From NCBI RefSeq assembly GCF_000002875.2, contig NC_009412.2, forward strand, positions 881,001-945,000: a stretch of 64,000 nt of DNA, given 5' to 3'. This DNA is from Leishmania infantum JPCM5 (Eukaryota; Euglenozoa; Kinetoplastea; Trypanosomatida; Trypanosomatidae). The position numbers and the translations under genes are program-made. The notes beneath the pieces were generated by a model, which was not told the DNA's origin, ran no database searches, and was given only the letters and a program-made list of their open reading frames with translations. This document shows positions 1 to 9,901 of this stretch, in pieces; position 1 is the stretch's first letter, and the number at the start of each line of letters is the position of its first letter.

Positions 1-2007
1 CAGCAGTTCCAGCACCGACGCCGCCAACCCTTCGCCGCCGACTTTTCTCTTCGATACCGGCGGCAGGAGAACTTCCTCAAGTCGCTCGGCACTAGCATGA
101 AGCCTACCAAGCGGCATCGTCGTCACAACAGCAGCAGCAGCAGCAGCTCCTCTTCCTCCAGCCGCAGCCGCAGTGAGATTCAGCGCAGTGCGGCCTCGCC
201 GATGAACACCAGTGGCGCTACTGCGGCCGGCGGCCTTGGCACGGGTGCTAGTGGCGCTCGGCAGGATGCCGGGGCATCCGCTGCGAACGGTGGCCTCACC
301 ACCGCTGGTGGTGACATTTCCGGCACCACGTTAAACGGTGGTGTCACCGGCGCTGGCGGGGAGTCGAATCTGCTGCCGTCGCAGGGGCACCGGCACCGCA
401 TCAGCTGCAATAGCGGGGGCAAGCCGCCACTGCAGGTCCACGAGCTTGTGAAAAGGGAGGGCCAGCGGGTGCGGCTGCGGTGGATCTACGGTGATGTTCA
501 GCAGCGCCGCTCGTCCTCGTCGTCGTCTTCGTCCTCTTCGAGCAGCCGCTCTTCTGGATCGCGGCAGAGCCGCGGGAAGCGGAGCCCCAAGTGCGGCCCA
601 GGCGGCGGCGACGGGGTCGCTGTGGGAAAAGGGTCACTGCCCGCATATGGCAGAGGTTCGGTTCCTGGCGCCCTCGAGACGGAGTGGAGTGGAACACCGC
701 AGCACCTGTCCAGCACGAGTCACACTCTCGTGCGGTCTTTGTCTTTGTCCCTCTCGTCGTCGTCGTCCCCTGNGTCCTCGTCCTCGTCTTCGTCGTCCTT
801 CCTTTCGCACTCACGGGACCTCAACGACGCCGATGGCGAGTATCAAGATTTTGTGGTGAACGGCCAATACCTCGCTGGTAATTACGCGGACCGCCGGCAC
901 GTGGCCGAGATGACGAGCGTGGTCGTTAGCTCTAGCTCTTCAGACTCGGGCCTCAGAACGCACTCGTTGTACTCGTCATCCTCCTCAAAGACGCGCTCCG
1001 ACGGCAGCACCCACAGTCGTCGTGGCAGCAGCAACCGTACCCAAAGCCACTCCTCCTCTTCTTACGGCAGCAGCCGCGGCTCCAGTCGACACAGCCGCGG
1101 CAGCAGTCGGAGCAGTCGGAGCAGTCGCAGCAGCTCACGCAGCTCCTCCAACGCGCGCCACCGCCGCCGCCATCACAACCGCGGCAGAGGAGGCATCATC
1201 AGCGGCGAGGGCGATATTCGAAGCTACCGTAAGGTCCTCGCGCGGCAACAGTGCCGCAACAACCCTGCCTTCTCGAACGCGTACTTCCTCGACACGGGCA
1301 ACATCACCGGTGGCGAGCGCCGCCGCAAGATGATCTCTCTCCCCTCCTACCGCGTCTCGATGATCTCATTTGTGGACAAGAAGATCCTCAAGAAGGACCT
1401 CAACCACAACTTCTATATTCAGCACCCCGAGCTCGAGGTTCGTGATATCAAACTGACGCACCTCCGCAAGATCAAGCACGAGTTGCTGGTCTACGCGCTA
1501 GAGGACAACTCCCTGTTGGACCTGACCACCACGGCGTATGCGTACTGGTACTTTGAGCGACTCGTGGTGCAGGGCATGGTGGGCAAGCACAACCGCAAGG
1601 AGATCATGGCGGCATGCGTACTGCTCGCCATCAAGTTCCTGGAAACGGGCGACCTCATGAAGAAGATTGCCTACTTCAAGAACCGGTGGCGCCGCTTTCA
1701 CAACGTGTCTGGCGTGCACGTCGGAAATGTCAACGCGATGCTCGGCGGCGGCGGCGCTAAGGGGGTGGAGGAGGATGACGAGGAGGTGGTGCACGTGAAT
1801 TGGAAGAAGGTGGAGGAGCAGGAGTTCCCGGTGTACGTCGGGCTCGACTTTACACTGCTGCCCGACGGGGACGGGCAGGTGATCAAGACGCACATTGAAC
1901 GCCTGCTGCAGCTCATCAATGTGACCTCGCAGGAGTACTATAGCAAGAAGTTCGTTTCACCTGCGTACTTGAACCACTACAACTGCTACAGCAACCTCTA
2001 CTACTAG
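1..2007 (+). CDS. Ser/Arg-rich cyclin-box protein, CABLES-like (5' partial)
   Basis: The first ATG in frame is at 97 (636 aa from there), but the frame is open back to base 1 without a stop, so the gene probably starts outside the window. The first ~400 residues are low complexity: poly-Ser runs and, at about residues 310-355, Ser-Arg dipeptide repeats like an RS domain. The folded part is residues ~412-605: LPSY, LKKDLN, LRKIK, the AYWYFERLVV helix, NRKEIMAACVLLAIKF, then EFPVYVGLDFTLLP. This order matches the C-terminal cyclin box of CABLES proteins (CDK-binding, cell-cycle linked). A Gly/acidic loop (~residues 545-567) interrupts the box. One ambiguous base (773) lies in a Ser run. The cyclin fold is fairly safe; the CABLES assignment is from memory of the family. 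Role is inferred: a CDK-type partner, perhaps nuclear because of the RS-like region. Confidence 0.7.
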   Translation, partial: QQFQHRRRQPFAADFSLRYRRQENFLKSLGTSMKPTKRHRRHNSSSSSSSSSSSRSRSEIQRSAASPMNTSGATAAGGLGTGASGARQDAGASAANGGLTTAGGDISGTTLNGGVTGAGGESNLLPSQGHRHRISCNSGGKPPLQVHELVKREGQRVRLRWIYGDVQQRRSSSSSSSSSSSSRSSGSRQSRGKRSPKCGPGGGDGVAVGKGSLPAYGRGSVPGALETEWSGTPQHLSSTSHTLVRSLSLSLSSSSSPXSSSSSSSSFLSHSRDLNDADGEYQDFVVNGQYLAGNYADRRHVAEMTSVVVSSSSSDSGLRTHSLYSSSSSKTRSDGSTHSRRGSSNRTQSHSSSSYGSSRGSSRHSRGSSRSSRSSRSSSRSSSNARHRRRHHNRGRGGIISGEGDIRSYRKVLARQQCRNNPAFSNAYFLDTGNITGGERRRKMISLPSYRVSMISFVDKKILKKDLNHNFYIQHPELEVRDIKLTHLRKIKHELLVYALEDNSLLDLTTTAYAYWYFERLVVQGMVGKHNRKEIMAACVLLAIKFLETGDLMKKIAYFKNRWRRFHNVSGVHVGNVNAMLGGGGAKGVEEDDEEVVHVNWKKVEEQEFPVYVGLDFTLLPDGDGQVIKTHIERLLQLINVTSQEYYSKKFVSPAYLNHYNCYSNLYY

Positions 2008-3239
2008 TACACGCTTGATGTGTGCCTTGCAGGAGCGCCTCTTCGTACCAGTTGTTGGTCGTCATGTAATGATGAGTGTGTGTGCCTGTGTTGCGTGGCT
2101 GTGGTGTTGCATACATTAAGAAGCGGAATATGCCTCCTACTCCCCCTTTTTTTGCTCCCCCTCTCTGCCTCTCTCTGTACATATATATATATATATATAC
2201 ATATGCATGCATGTGTGTCTGGGACTGTGTGTGTGTGGCGACGTATGGATATGTGCATCCTTCGTTTCTCTTTTGTTTGTGTATTGCTCGAGTGGGAAGG
2301 TGGCGTCTGACCATGCCGCTCGCGCACGATCTTCCTGCATTCCTGCACCTCCCCGCTCTCCACCCAAAGCCTCCTTCTCTCTGCCTCGCCTCTCCGCATT
2401 TTGGACGCTTCTCTCATCTTTTTCGGGTTGGCATTGCGGAAGGCTTTTGCGTCTCTTTCCCCCCTTCGCCTGTGTGCTACTTCCGTGTGCTGCGGTTGCG
2501 GCATGCATCCACGCAACGCACTCCCTCACATGCGCACACAGGCGAAGGGGGGGGGTAGGGGGCGCCAGCGATTTTTGTGATAAGCGCTACAGAGGGAGAT
2601 GGTTGACGACGCGAACGCCGGTGCTTCTGTTGCGGCCGTGAGTGACATCGAAGCCTATTCTGTGTTTTGTCCGCGCCCCCTTCGCTCTGTCCGCCTCGCG
2701 ACATTCTTGAGGAAAGGGTTGGGAAGAAGCTGGCAAAGGTGATTGCTCATAATGAAGTAGGTGAACGATAGACAGGCAAACAACAACCCATGCCACCGCG
2801 ATGGCGCTTCTCCTTACGCTTGTTTGGGGAGACGAATCCCCCCATCTCCCGGGAGGGTGTGCTCGAAGAAGGGAGCCAGGCGGGAAGGCGGCGCGTGTGT
2901 GCGTGCTGATTCATCTCCTTCCCTCCCTATTATGCGGCAGTGCCGTCGGATACTGCCCGCCCGCCTGCGCGTGTCTGTGCGTGTCTGTGGATTCGCCTTT
3001 GTGCCGTGCCTTATTTGTTCATGCTTCTCGCTTCGTTATCCTCCTCCCTCTGGGTCTCATGATGACGACGTCATGTTTGCGCCGGCACCCTCTCCTCCCT
3101 CTCCCTGGACTTGATTGCCAGTAGTGGCATGCTAATTGCGAGTTCGGCGCCACGCCAACTTTCACTGCTGTCCATCATCACAACACTGTAGCTTTCCGCC
3201 ACGGCGGGGAACGTTCGACACGGATAGCGCTGTCAACTC
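2008..3239. other. Intergenic region, no gene seen
   Basis: Contains a (TA)n run near 2180-2199 flanked by CATGCATG and GT repeats, several pyrimidine tracts, and a likely trans-splice acceptor at its 3' end. Short open frames here are pyrimidine-rich and lack any recognisable protein character. Confidence 0.7.
3087..3124 (+). promoter_or_regulatory. Predicted spliced-leader acceptor (pyrimidine tract plus AG)
   Basis: A C/T tract at 3087-3106 is followed by AG at 3120-3121 and 3123-3124. It lies about 115 bases upstream of the ATG at 3240, a normal 5' UTR length for a trypanosomatid. Predicted by pattern only. Confidence 0.5.
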
Positions 3240-4358
3240 ATGTCTGCTGAGCAGCCGGCGAGTGAGCGAATCCCGCTGGTTCGGCGCGCGTGGGAGCGTT
3301 GTGTAGCGCGTCTCCTTCCCCTCTCGCTTACTGGCACACCGACACCGTCGTCGCGCAGCCTTCGTGATGTGTCGGAGGGGCACTTCCGCCGCTTTATCTA
3401 CGACCGCTACACGGAGCCGCAGCGGCACTACCACACCCTCGAGCATCTGGAGGAGATGCTGGGGCAGCTCGTCACTTATGAAGCAGAGCACGGCTGGCAC
3501 GGTGCGTGCATACCAGCAATGGTAGAGGAGCCAGTCTCGTCGTCGGCTCCGCCGTCGGAGCTGTTGACAGGCGCGGACAGAGTAGCGTACGAGTGGACTG
3601 GCACGGTGCTGCTTCTGTCTGTTCTCTTTCACGACGTTGTCTACGATCCAACCCGCGGCGACAACGAAGAGGCAAGCGCGGCGGTCGCTGCGGAGTTCCT
3701 CCAGGAAATGCAGCGTGAGAGCGAGGTCGCCAGCAGCTCTTCATCGGCAGCAGCAGCGGCGGTGAGTGCTGCTGCACTGACCAGCGTGGCTGGCGCGTCT
3801 GCTCTGCCTTCCGCGAGTGGCGCCACGTGCGCTGAGGATGATGCGAGTCCGCAGCACCCTCCTCGCTACTCGTCTGCCCCGCCGCTTCTCTGGGCCGACG
3901 CACAGGCGATTGAGTTTGTACGCAACTCTACGACAACGTACATACTGAAGACGAAGGAGCACCTCTCGGTTGAGCCGAAGCAGCCGCTGCACCTGCCATC
4001 CTCTCCCGCAGAGGCTTTCACGTTAGCAGAGCGGGGGGTAGTGAGTGCTGTAGTACAGCAGAGCCGCGACGACCCGCTGCATGTGTTTCTGGATCTGGAC
4101 CTGGCTATTCTCGGACACCCGGACGCCGACACGTATCGCCACCGCTACGCCGACAACATCCAGCGCGAGTACAGCCACTATCCCCGCGCCGACTTCTTGA
4201 AGGGACGTGCTGGCTTCCTGAACGTCTTTGCGCAGCACCCGCAGTGGTACAAGACACCGTACTTCTTCTACCGACTTGAGGCGCACGCTCGACACAACGC
4301 AGCGCAGGAGGTGAAGACGTTGACTGCCGAACTGGCAGATGTGCAGATGGCATCCTGA
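3240..4358 (+). CDS. HD-domain predicted metal-dependent phosphohydrolase
   Basis: 372 aa from an ATG at 3240. Residues ~40-75 hold RHYHTLEHLEEML (His ligand region), residues 131-132 are the HD pair in LFHDVVYDP, and D285/D287 lie in LDLDLAILG, followed by a Tyr-rich IQREY segment and a C-terminal helix. This pattern fits the HD-superfamily hydrolase group COG4339 (often mislabelled NMDA-receptor-like). Such proteins bind divalent metal and are presumed to cleave phosphate esters; the substrate is unknown. Two Ala/Ser-rich insertions (~residues 88-107 and ~160-205) enlarge it compared with bacterial relatives of about 200 residues. No signal peptide or membrane segment is evident, so cytosolic location is inferred. 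Confidence 0.75.
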   Translation: MSAEQPASERIPLVRRAWERCVARLLPLSLTGTPTPSSRSLRDVSEGHFRRFIYDRYTEPQRHYHTLEHLEEMLGQLVTYEAEHGWHGACIPAMVEEPVSSSAPPSELLTGADRVAYEWTGTVLLLSVLFHDVVYDPTRGDNEEASAAVAAEFLQEMQRESEVASSSSSAAAAAVSAAALTSVAGASALPSASGATCAEDDASPQHPPRYSSAPPLLWADAQAIEFVRNSTTTYILKTKEHLSVEPKQPLHLPSSPAEAFTLAERGVVSAVVQQSRDDPLHVFLDLDLAILGHPDADTYRHRYADNIQREYSHYPRADFLKGRAGFLNVFAQHPQWYKTPYFFYRLEAHARHNAAQEVKTLTAELADVQMAS

Positions 4359-5239
4359 CGCTGCGCTTATTTTGGTGTACCGCGAAGGCACTGAAGCAGA
4401 GAAAAGGTGGAGGAGGAAGCCGAATCGTGGTGTGACGCGGCATCGGCGTTAGCATATGCGTGTATATGTCGACCCCATGTTGCAGCACGTGCGGCGGCCC
4501 TTCGCAAGGAGCGCTGAGTTGCACCAATCAACCTAGACCCCCCTCCCGCTCCTCGTCATTGCCCTTCTCTCGTAAGGCACCCTTCCTCCAACCACCAACG
4601 CCGCTAGCAGTGAACAGTACATGACCACCGGCAAAAAAATTGTGGCTACTCTTTTTGTTCTACGGACTCTCGTCCGCTTGCACGTTAGGCACACACATAC
4701 GCACACAAAAAGGTCGTGTACTTACACGCAAAACCTCTAGCATGTGTGTCGCGCGGTGCACCTACACTATGGCGAGGGCGTGCATTGAACTGTGAATGCT
4801 GACGGCTGACTCTCGCTCGCTCCTCCTTACCTCTTCGCCTTTCCGCGCCTGCAAGCGAGTGGGCAGTCCGACTCTGCGGGCATAGCGGTACGACGAGATC
4901 GGGTGCACGGCCGCGTTTTGCTTTTCATTGTCCAGTGGAAGCGGCGTCACGATTCTGCCTGTCAGCGCTGGCTCTGGTTTTCGGTTTCTCTGCGAATGAC
5001 AGCTTCTCTCTCGTTGTTTCTACTCTCCGTGTCCCCAGAGGCAGTCCCGCCCACCCGGACCCCCCTTCCCCACCACTACTTCATATCTTCACTCGGTGAG
5101 GCAGGAAGCTGGTATAGCAGGCGACCCTGCCCTCTCGTCTGCGCACACCAAGCACAGTCGTGCATACGTATCGATGCCTTTGTAAAAAAGAAGACGCGCT
5201 CTATTTTTGCCGGTGCGGCCTCTGTGTAAGCGGCGCGGT

Positions 5240-5290
5240 CACACCCACACCCACACACCCACCCACCCACCCACACACACACACACACAC
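5240..5290. repeat. CA / CCCA microsatellite
   Basis: Imperfect CACCCACACC units pass into an uninterrupted (CA)n run. Typical trypanosomatid intergenic simple sequence. Confidence 0.9.
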
Positions 5291-5918
5291 GCCACCCCAG
5301 TAGTCCGGCCGATGGAGGAGAACATTCTGACTCGCCTCCCGGCCTCGGTGTAACTCTTTCTCCCGTGTTCCGTTTCGCGCCTTCTTACTCTCCCTCTCCC
5401 CTCTCTTGCACCGGAAACGGAAGGGAGGCATTCCCATACGCACGCACGGCATATCGGAGCAGCGCCAGCGAATGCGCATGGCTTCACTTTCCCTGTCTTT
5501 TGGCCCGAGTGACGATACACGCACACATGCGCGTGCGCTGCTGTCACCCAACGAAGCACCCTCCTCCCTAACGCAGAACTGAACATCCCCAACCCCCCAC
5601 CACGTACGTGCAGGCTAAAGAATCAAAGGCGAGATGCTCCAGCGAACTATCGCGTACACACCCGTACGCGAAAATATCGACTTGGTGCAGCCAACAAGAC
5701 ATCGCCGACGTGGCGCAGCCTCGACAGGCCGATAGTGGGTGTTAAAGCATCTGCCTAATCCACGATCTGTGGCGTGCTCCTTCGCGGTCTCTCCGTACTC
5801 CCACCCCAGCGTCACCTCACCCATTTATTGCTTTTCTTTCAGCTCCTCTCTCGCTCTCCCCGACGACGACGCGGGGGGGGCACATGCCTCTGTGCGTTGT
5901 GTCTCTGGGCCCAGTGCC

Positions 5919-6395
5919 CACTCTCTCTGTGGGGAAGCCAAGCAGCCCCTATTCCTGCCACTGCACAACCACCTCTGGTGGTGACAGGGTCAGGCGCGCG
6001 TGACGTAGGGACGTCAGAGCGATGTATCACTGCCGATGTCCGCAGTGTCCGGTGCTGGACGGCGTGGCGCCGGAGCGACCCGCGGCCGCGCACACGTTTT
6101 CGCCATCCACAGGATGGGCGGAGTGTCGGCGTGACTCGAACGCGTCCCACCCCCGGCCCTCACTGCCCACTGGGGGCGGGGTGAGCCTGGCCCCCCCCCG
6201 AGAGGGATGCCCCGGGTGATGGCCAGCATAATGTGCGTGGCTGTGGGGCGACCTGTGGGGCGGGGTTGGGTAAGGTTCGAGGCAGAAGCCATGCACCGAT
6301 GACCGGGTCTGGGCATTGCTGCACCTCGTGTGCCTACGGCTGTCTCGCGCCGCGCGACGGGGCCTGTGACCGGCCGGGCAGAGATGAGCCTAAGC
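5919..6395 (+). mobile_element. Degenerate SIDER2-like retroposon
   Basis: Aligns by eye, in the same order and orientation, with the three near-identical SIDER2 copies at 37271, 57293 and 62221. Shared landmarks are the GGAAGCC(A)GGCAGCCCC-like start, GTCAG.GCGATG, CTGGGCAGCGTGACTCGAACGC-like (here with GGCGTGACTCGAACGCG at ~6128), GCTGCCTCGCGCCGCGCG-like and GTGACCGGC.GGGCAGAG near the end. Identity is clearly lower, with many substitutions and indels, so this is an old copy. It lies between the HD-protein gene and the first PEX11-family gene. Boundaries are approximate. Confidence 0.7.
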
Positions 6396-7118
6396 TATTG
6401 TTGTGTGGTGACATGGGCGTGGAAGGAAAACGAAGTCTTCACGCACACTCTGCGCTCTCTTCATCGGTGGGCTTTGTTTGCCGCTTTTGTCGTGGCCGCT
6501 GGCCTGCGGTGTGCTGCCGGCGGGGGGGGAGAGCTTTCTCGGTTCTCCGTTCCCTGCTCGGTGTGTGTCCTCTCTACGCATTCCGATGGAGGACGGCTCA
6601 GACTCTGCTGCTGCTGAGGCAGACCGCAACGTGAGGAGTCGACCACGCAATGACACATTTTTGTTTTGCTTCCCCTTTTACCGTCTCCCTCCTCCTTTGT
6701 GCTGACCATCACTCTCGCTCGCTCGCTACCTCACCCTGTCGCTGTCTCGGTGCGCATCTTACCACTGAAAGAGATAGGCATCTCCCCCACACCACCTTGA
6801 CCTCCTTCGACACTGCAGCATCCCAACACGAAGCTGCTTTTGCAAGCGAACTGTCTTGTAAGAACTTCAGCGAGAACGCAATACTCCCCCCCACCGTCAT
6901 CAGCCGTCAGCACCATCACTCGAGGACTTTAAGGTCCAACCGGACACAGCCCACCTCTCTTGCTCGTCTTTTTCGCTCTTGCTTCCGTCGCTCGTGCCCC
7001 TCTTGGCTTCGTTCGGCGTTATATCAGCACAGCCGTGCTCCGTGTTTTGTGTCTCTTGTTCACACCTACCGGCGCACATATATTGCGAACACGAGCATGC
7101 TCAAGCGTTGAACAGTAC

Positions 7119-7215
7119 CCCCCTTCCTCTTCCCTCCTGTTGGTGCTGTCTCCTCCTGCTCCCTCTCTCTTCCTTCCCTCTTTCGCTTCTTCTTTTCTCC
7201 TTTGCTGCTGTTCCT
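7119..7215 (+). promoter_or_regulatory. Long pyrimidine tract, possible trans-splicing/polyadenylation signal
   Basis: About 100 bases are almost entirely C and T. Such tracts direct coupled polyadenylation of the upstream mRNA and trans-splicing of the downstream one in trypanosomatids. Several AGs follow, so the acceptor used for the gene at 7689 cannot be fixed. Confidence 0.45.
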
Positions 7216-7688
7216 GAATTCGTGCTTCTCCGAGCTGTCCTTGTATTCTAGTGCCTCCTTTTCCCTCTCGACGCTGCTGTGGGCGTTATCATCGTCGCTC
7301 CCGTCAGCGAGGGGTGCCTTACGATCGGCAGCGTAGTGCTAGCGACCATCTTTCTTTCTTCGTTCTCGAACCAGCACGAAGGGGGGGGGGTTGTATACCC
7401 GCACACGCATAAGGCACAAGAGCGAAGGCGACGACATACACGCCCACATCCAGGTGCAGCGGATCAGAGGGCTTTTTGCTTTTCTAGTTCACTTTTGTCG
7501 CCATTCTGCAGTGAAGCGACACCTCAGACGACGCGAAAATAGCGAGTGCGTGTCTGTGTACCTGTGTCTCGCTGTGCAGGCTGCAGCGGCGGCCTTTCTC
7601 CTAGGGAAAAGAGCGTGCACTTCACCAGCTACACCGTGTAGCGAAGAAAACACAAGCATACAACAGCAAGGCAAAGATATCGTCAGGG

Positions 7689-8354
7689 ATGTCGAGAGTC
7701 GCTCTCGGCGCGTCGCGCATTTTGGAGCGGACCGACAGCATCGACAAGCTCATCAAACTCATGGCTGGCGCCTTTACCTTCTTGAGCACGACGAACTCTC
7801 TGCGGCAAGAGCAGTATGCCAACTCGGCTAGACACCTCACCGAGGTACGCTCTGTTCTGCGCCTGAGCCGACTTTTCGGCCTCACGTTCAAGATGCAGTC
7901 CCTCGTCGAGGTGTTCGCGGCACAGGGCTTCGCGTGGACGGAGCGAAAGAAGTTCTTGGAGTTCTTCAAGGCCATCTGTGACTTTCTCTACGCCGCTGGT
8001 GACCACGCCCTGCTCGTCGCCCGTGAAGGGCTGCTGGGCAAGGACGTCAACGCGGCGCATCTGCGAAAGTGTACCTTGGCAATGCAGCTTTTCGGTCATT
8101 TCTTGGGTACAGTGTTCCACCTATTCGAGCTGCTTGACGCCGCCCGAAAGCTTCATTATGACCCACCGGCGGCGAAGTGGGCGTGCAAGGTTGCTACCAT
8201 CAGCGCGACGCGTGAGGCGGTAGACACGGTTGTGACCTTGTCCATCTGCAACTGCGCCGGCAGCGTGTGCCGGCTGAGTCCGCGTGTCAGCGGCACCTTG
8301 AGATGCTTCTCTGGTGCACTTTCCATTTATCTGAGTTCGCAGGCGAACACCTAA
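7689..8354 (+). CDS. PEX11-family glycosomal membrane protein, divergent copy
   Basis: 221 aa from an ATG at 7689. It has the PEX11 layout: an N-terminal amphipathic helix (DSIDKLIKLMAGAFTFL), a middle ERKKFLEFFKAICDFLYAAGDH segment, and two hydrophobic stretches around residues 130-150 and 185-215. It is a tandem relative of the gene at 9233: both share the spacing of a K..FLEFF/K..FIEFF motif and a C-terminal SGxxxxYL block, but I judge identity to be only about a third. PEX11 proteins remodel peroxisomal membranes, here glycosomes, during proliferation and division, and may form pores. The GIM5 family is an alternative name; I cannot separate the subfamilies without a search. Confidence 0.75.
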   Translation: MSRVALGASRILERTDSIDKLIKLMAGAFTFLSTTNSLRQEQYANSARHLTEVRSVLRLSRLFGLTFKMQSLVEVFAAQGFAWTERKKFLEFFKAICDFLYAAGDHALLVAREGLLGKDVNAAHLRKCTLAMQLFGHFLGTVFHLFELLDAARKLHYDPPAAKWACKVATISATREAVDTVVTLSICNCAGSVCRLSPRVSGTLRCFSGALSIYLSSQANT

Positions 8355-9232
8355 TGCTCCGCCGCCGTCGCCGCCACACCACCGTGGCCAATACAAGGCG
8401 TACATATTTCGAGCGCGTCTGTGTGCGTGTCTGTTTTTTATTCCCCCCCCTTTCTTAGGCGCTTGTATTGTTCACTTTATCTTCTCTTCTGTAGGACGTC
8501 TCTCTGTTCCATTTCTTTTCTCTTATGCGCCCCCTCACTAACGCCTCCCACGCCCTCTCTCTCTCTCGCTCTGTGCGTATGTGTGTGTGTGTGCGCACTT
8601 TCGCGACTTCGACTTGTCCCTCTGTTTCTCCCCCTCTCTCTGCCCCCTCCCCACCTCACCGCCTGTATATGCGCTTCCCTTCCTGTCGTTCTGTATGCTT
8701 AGGTGTATGCGTGGTACACTTCGAGTGCCACGGCGTGGAGCACGTAGCAGCGTTTTCTTTTTTTTTTCGCTTAGTAGGTGCGCAAACGACGTTCACGACC
8801 ACTGAAACAGCACGACATCGGCGCACACGCAGTCTCCCTTGCCAATAGCGAAATCAGGCACCCGCACGTCAGTTCTGGCTCTCTTCTCTTCTCATAACCC
8901 GATGGCGGAGCTGCAACCATCTTCTCTTTTCGCCTTCTGGGAGGCGGAGGTCATGCCTACTCCCTCAGTCTTCATGCTTTATCCTTCATCGCCTACCCCC
9001 TTGTTTGCTGCCGTCTACCTCACTCTCTTCCGACACGCACACACGCACGTGCCGTTCATTTCTTCTTGCGCCTCACGTTCTACGCCTTCTTCTTTCGGCC
9101 GTTCACTGCACTAGAAGCATCTGGCGAATACCCCCCCTCAACATACACACCGTACCCCCCCTCTCCCCCTCCACCTCCAAAAAAATATATATATATATTT
9201 CCTCCGTGCCTTCACCCATCTCATCATTTACC
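8355..9232. other. Intergenic region between the two PEX11-family genes
   Basis: Pyrimidine-rich with a short GT run (about 8580-8592), a T run near 8757-8767, and C runs plus a (TA)n run (9184-9198) directly before the downstream start. No gene seen. Confidence 0.7.
9084..9117 (+). promoter_or_regulatory. Predicted spliced-leader acceptor for PEX11
   Basis: A C/T-rich tract is followed by AG at 9113-9114 and 9116-9117. No strong tract-AG pair lies closer to the ATG at 9233, giving a 5' UTR of about 116-120 bases. Pattern-based prediction. Confidence 0.5.
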
Positions 9233-9901
9233 ATGAGCGACTTCGAGAAGCTGATAAAGCTGCTCGGCCAGACGGATGGCCGCGACAAGATCTACAAGTT
9301 CCTCGCTGGTTTCTTCAAGATTCTGGCGGCCGTCGCGGCTAGCAGCCAGGACTCGCGTGCTAAAGCGTATGTCGCGATCGGCAACTCCATCGGCAGCGCC
9401 CGCTCCCTGATGCGCATGGGCAAGTTCGCGGGTGATGTGCCGAAGCTGCAGAAGATCGCCGACGGCGTCGCGGTGAGAGGCTTCGCTGGCACGGAGTGCA
9501 AGAAGTTCATTGAGTTCTTCCGCATCATCGGCAACTCTCTCTACATCATGGGCGATAACGCTGCATTCATCGCTAAGCACAAGCTGATTCCAGCGGACGC
9601 CAAGTGCATCGCGAAGTACGCGAAGACCGCGCAATTCTGGGGCTTTTTCCTCGCCGCCGTGCTGGACCTCATCGCCCTTCGTGCTGCCCTGCAGAAGCGT
9701 GTGTCTGATGTGGCCACAAGCAAGAAGGAAGCCAAGGCTGCCGTCATCAGCCTCACTAAAGATGCCTCAGATGTGCTTGTGACGATGGCCGCCGTCGGCT
9801 ACCTGAAGAGCTTGTGGAGCCCATCCCCAATCACCGCTGGCGCCCTCACCTGCGTGTCTGGCGGTGTGGCCACGTACCTCAACTGGAGCAAGATCAAGTA
9901 G
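9233..9901 (+). CDS. PEX11: Peroxin 11 (glycosomal membrane elongation/division factor)
   Basis: 222 aa from the ATG at 9233; the open frame upstream of it has no other ATG with coding character. The N-terminus FEKLIKLLGQTDGRDKIYKF is the amphipathic helix typical of PEX11, which inserts in and bends the glycosomal membrane. The KKFIEFFRIIGNSLYIMGDN segment and hydrophobic stretches at ~140-157 and ~185-215 follow. Length fits the family (~220 aa). Trypanosome PEX11 controls glycosome number and shape. The next gene is a MYST acetyltransferase and then topoisomerase II, the order I recall around trypanosomatid PEX11, which favours PEX11 over GIM5. The tandem paralogue upstream is more divergent. 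Confidence 0.8.
   Translation: MSDFEKLIKLLGQTDGRDKIYKFLAGFFKILAAVAASSQDSRAKAYVAIGNSIGSARSLMRMGKFAGDVPKLQKIADGVAVRGFAGTECKKFIEFFRIIGNSLYIMGDNAAFIAKHKLIPADAKCIAKYAKTAQFWGFFLAAVLDLIALRAALQKRVSDVATSKKEAKAAVISLTKDASDVLVTMAAVGYLKSLWSPSPITAGALTCVSGGVATYLNWSKIK

Larger units (their letters stand above)
4359..7688. other. Long intergenic region with one degenerate SIDER element
   Basis: Holds CA/CCCA repeats (about 5240-5290), a diverged SIDER2-like element (5919-6395, listed separately) and a very long pyrimidine stretch (about 7119-7215) before the first PEX11-family gene. Open frames here lack ATG starts with convincing protein sequence. I see no other gene in 3.3 kb. Confidence 0.6.

Noticed and set aside
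6260..6300. GGTTCGAGGC resembling a tRNA T-arm
   Set aside because: It lies inside the degenerate SIDER element and no acceptor or anticodon arms fold around it.
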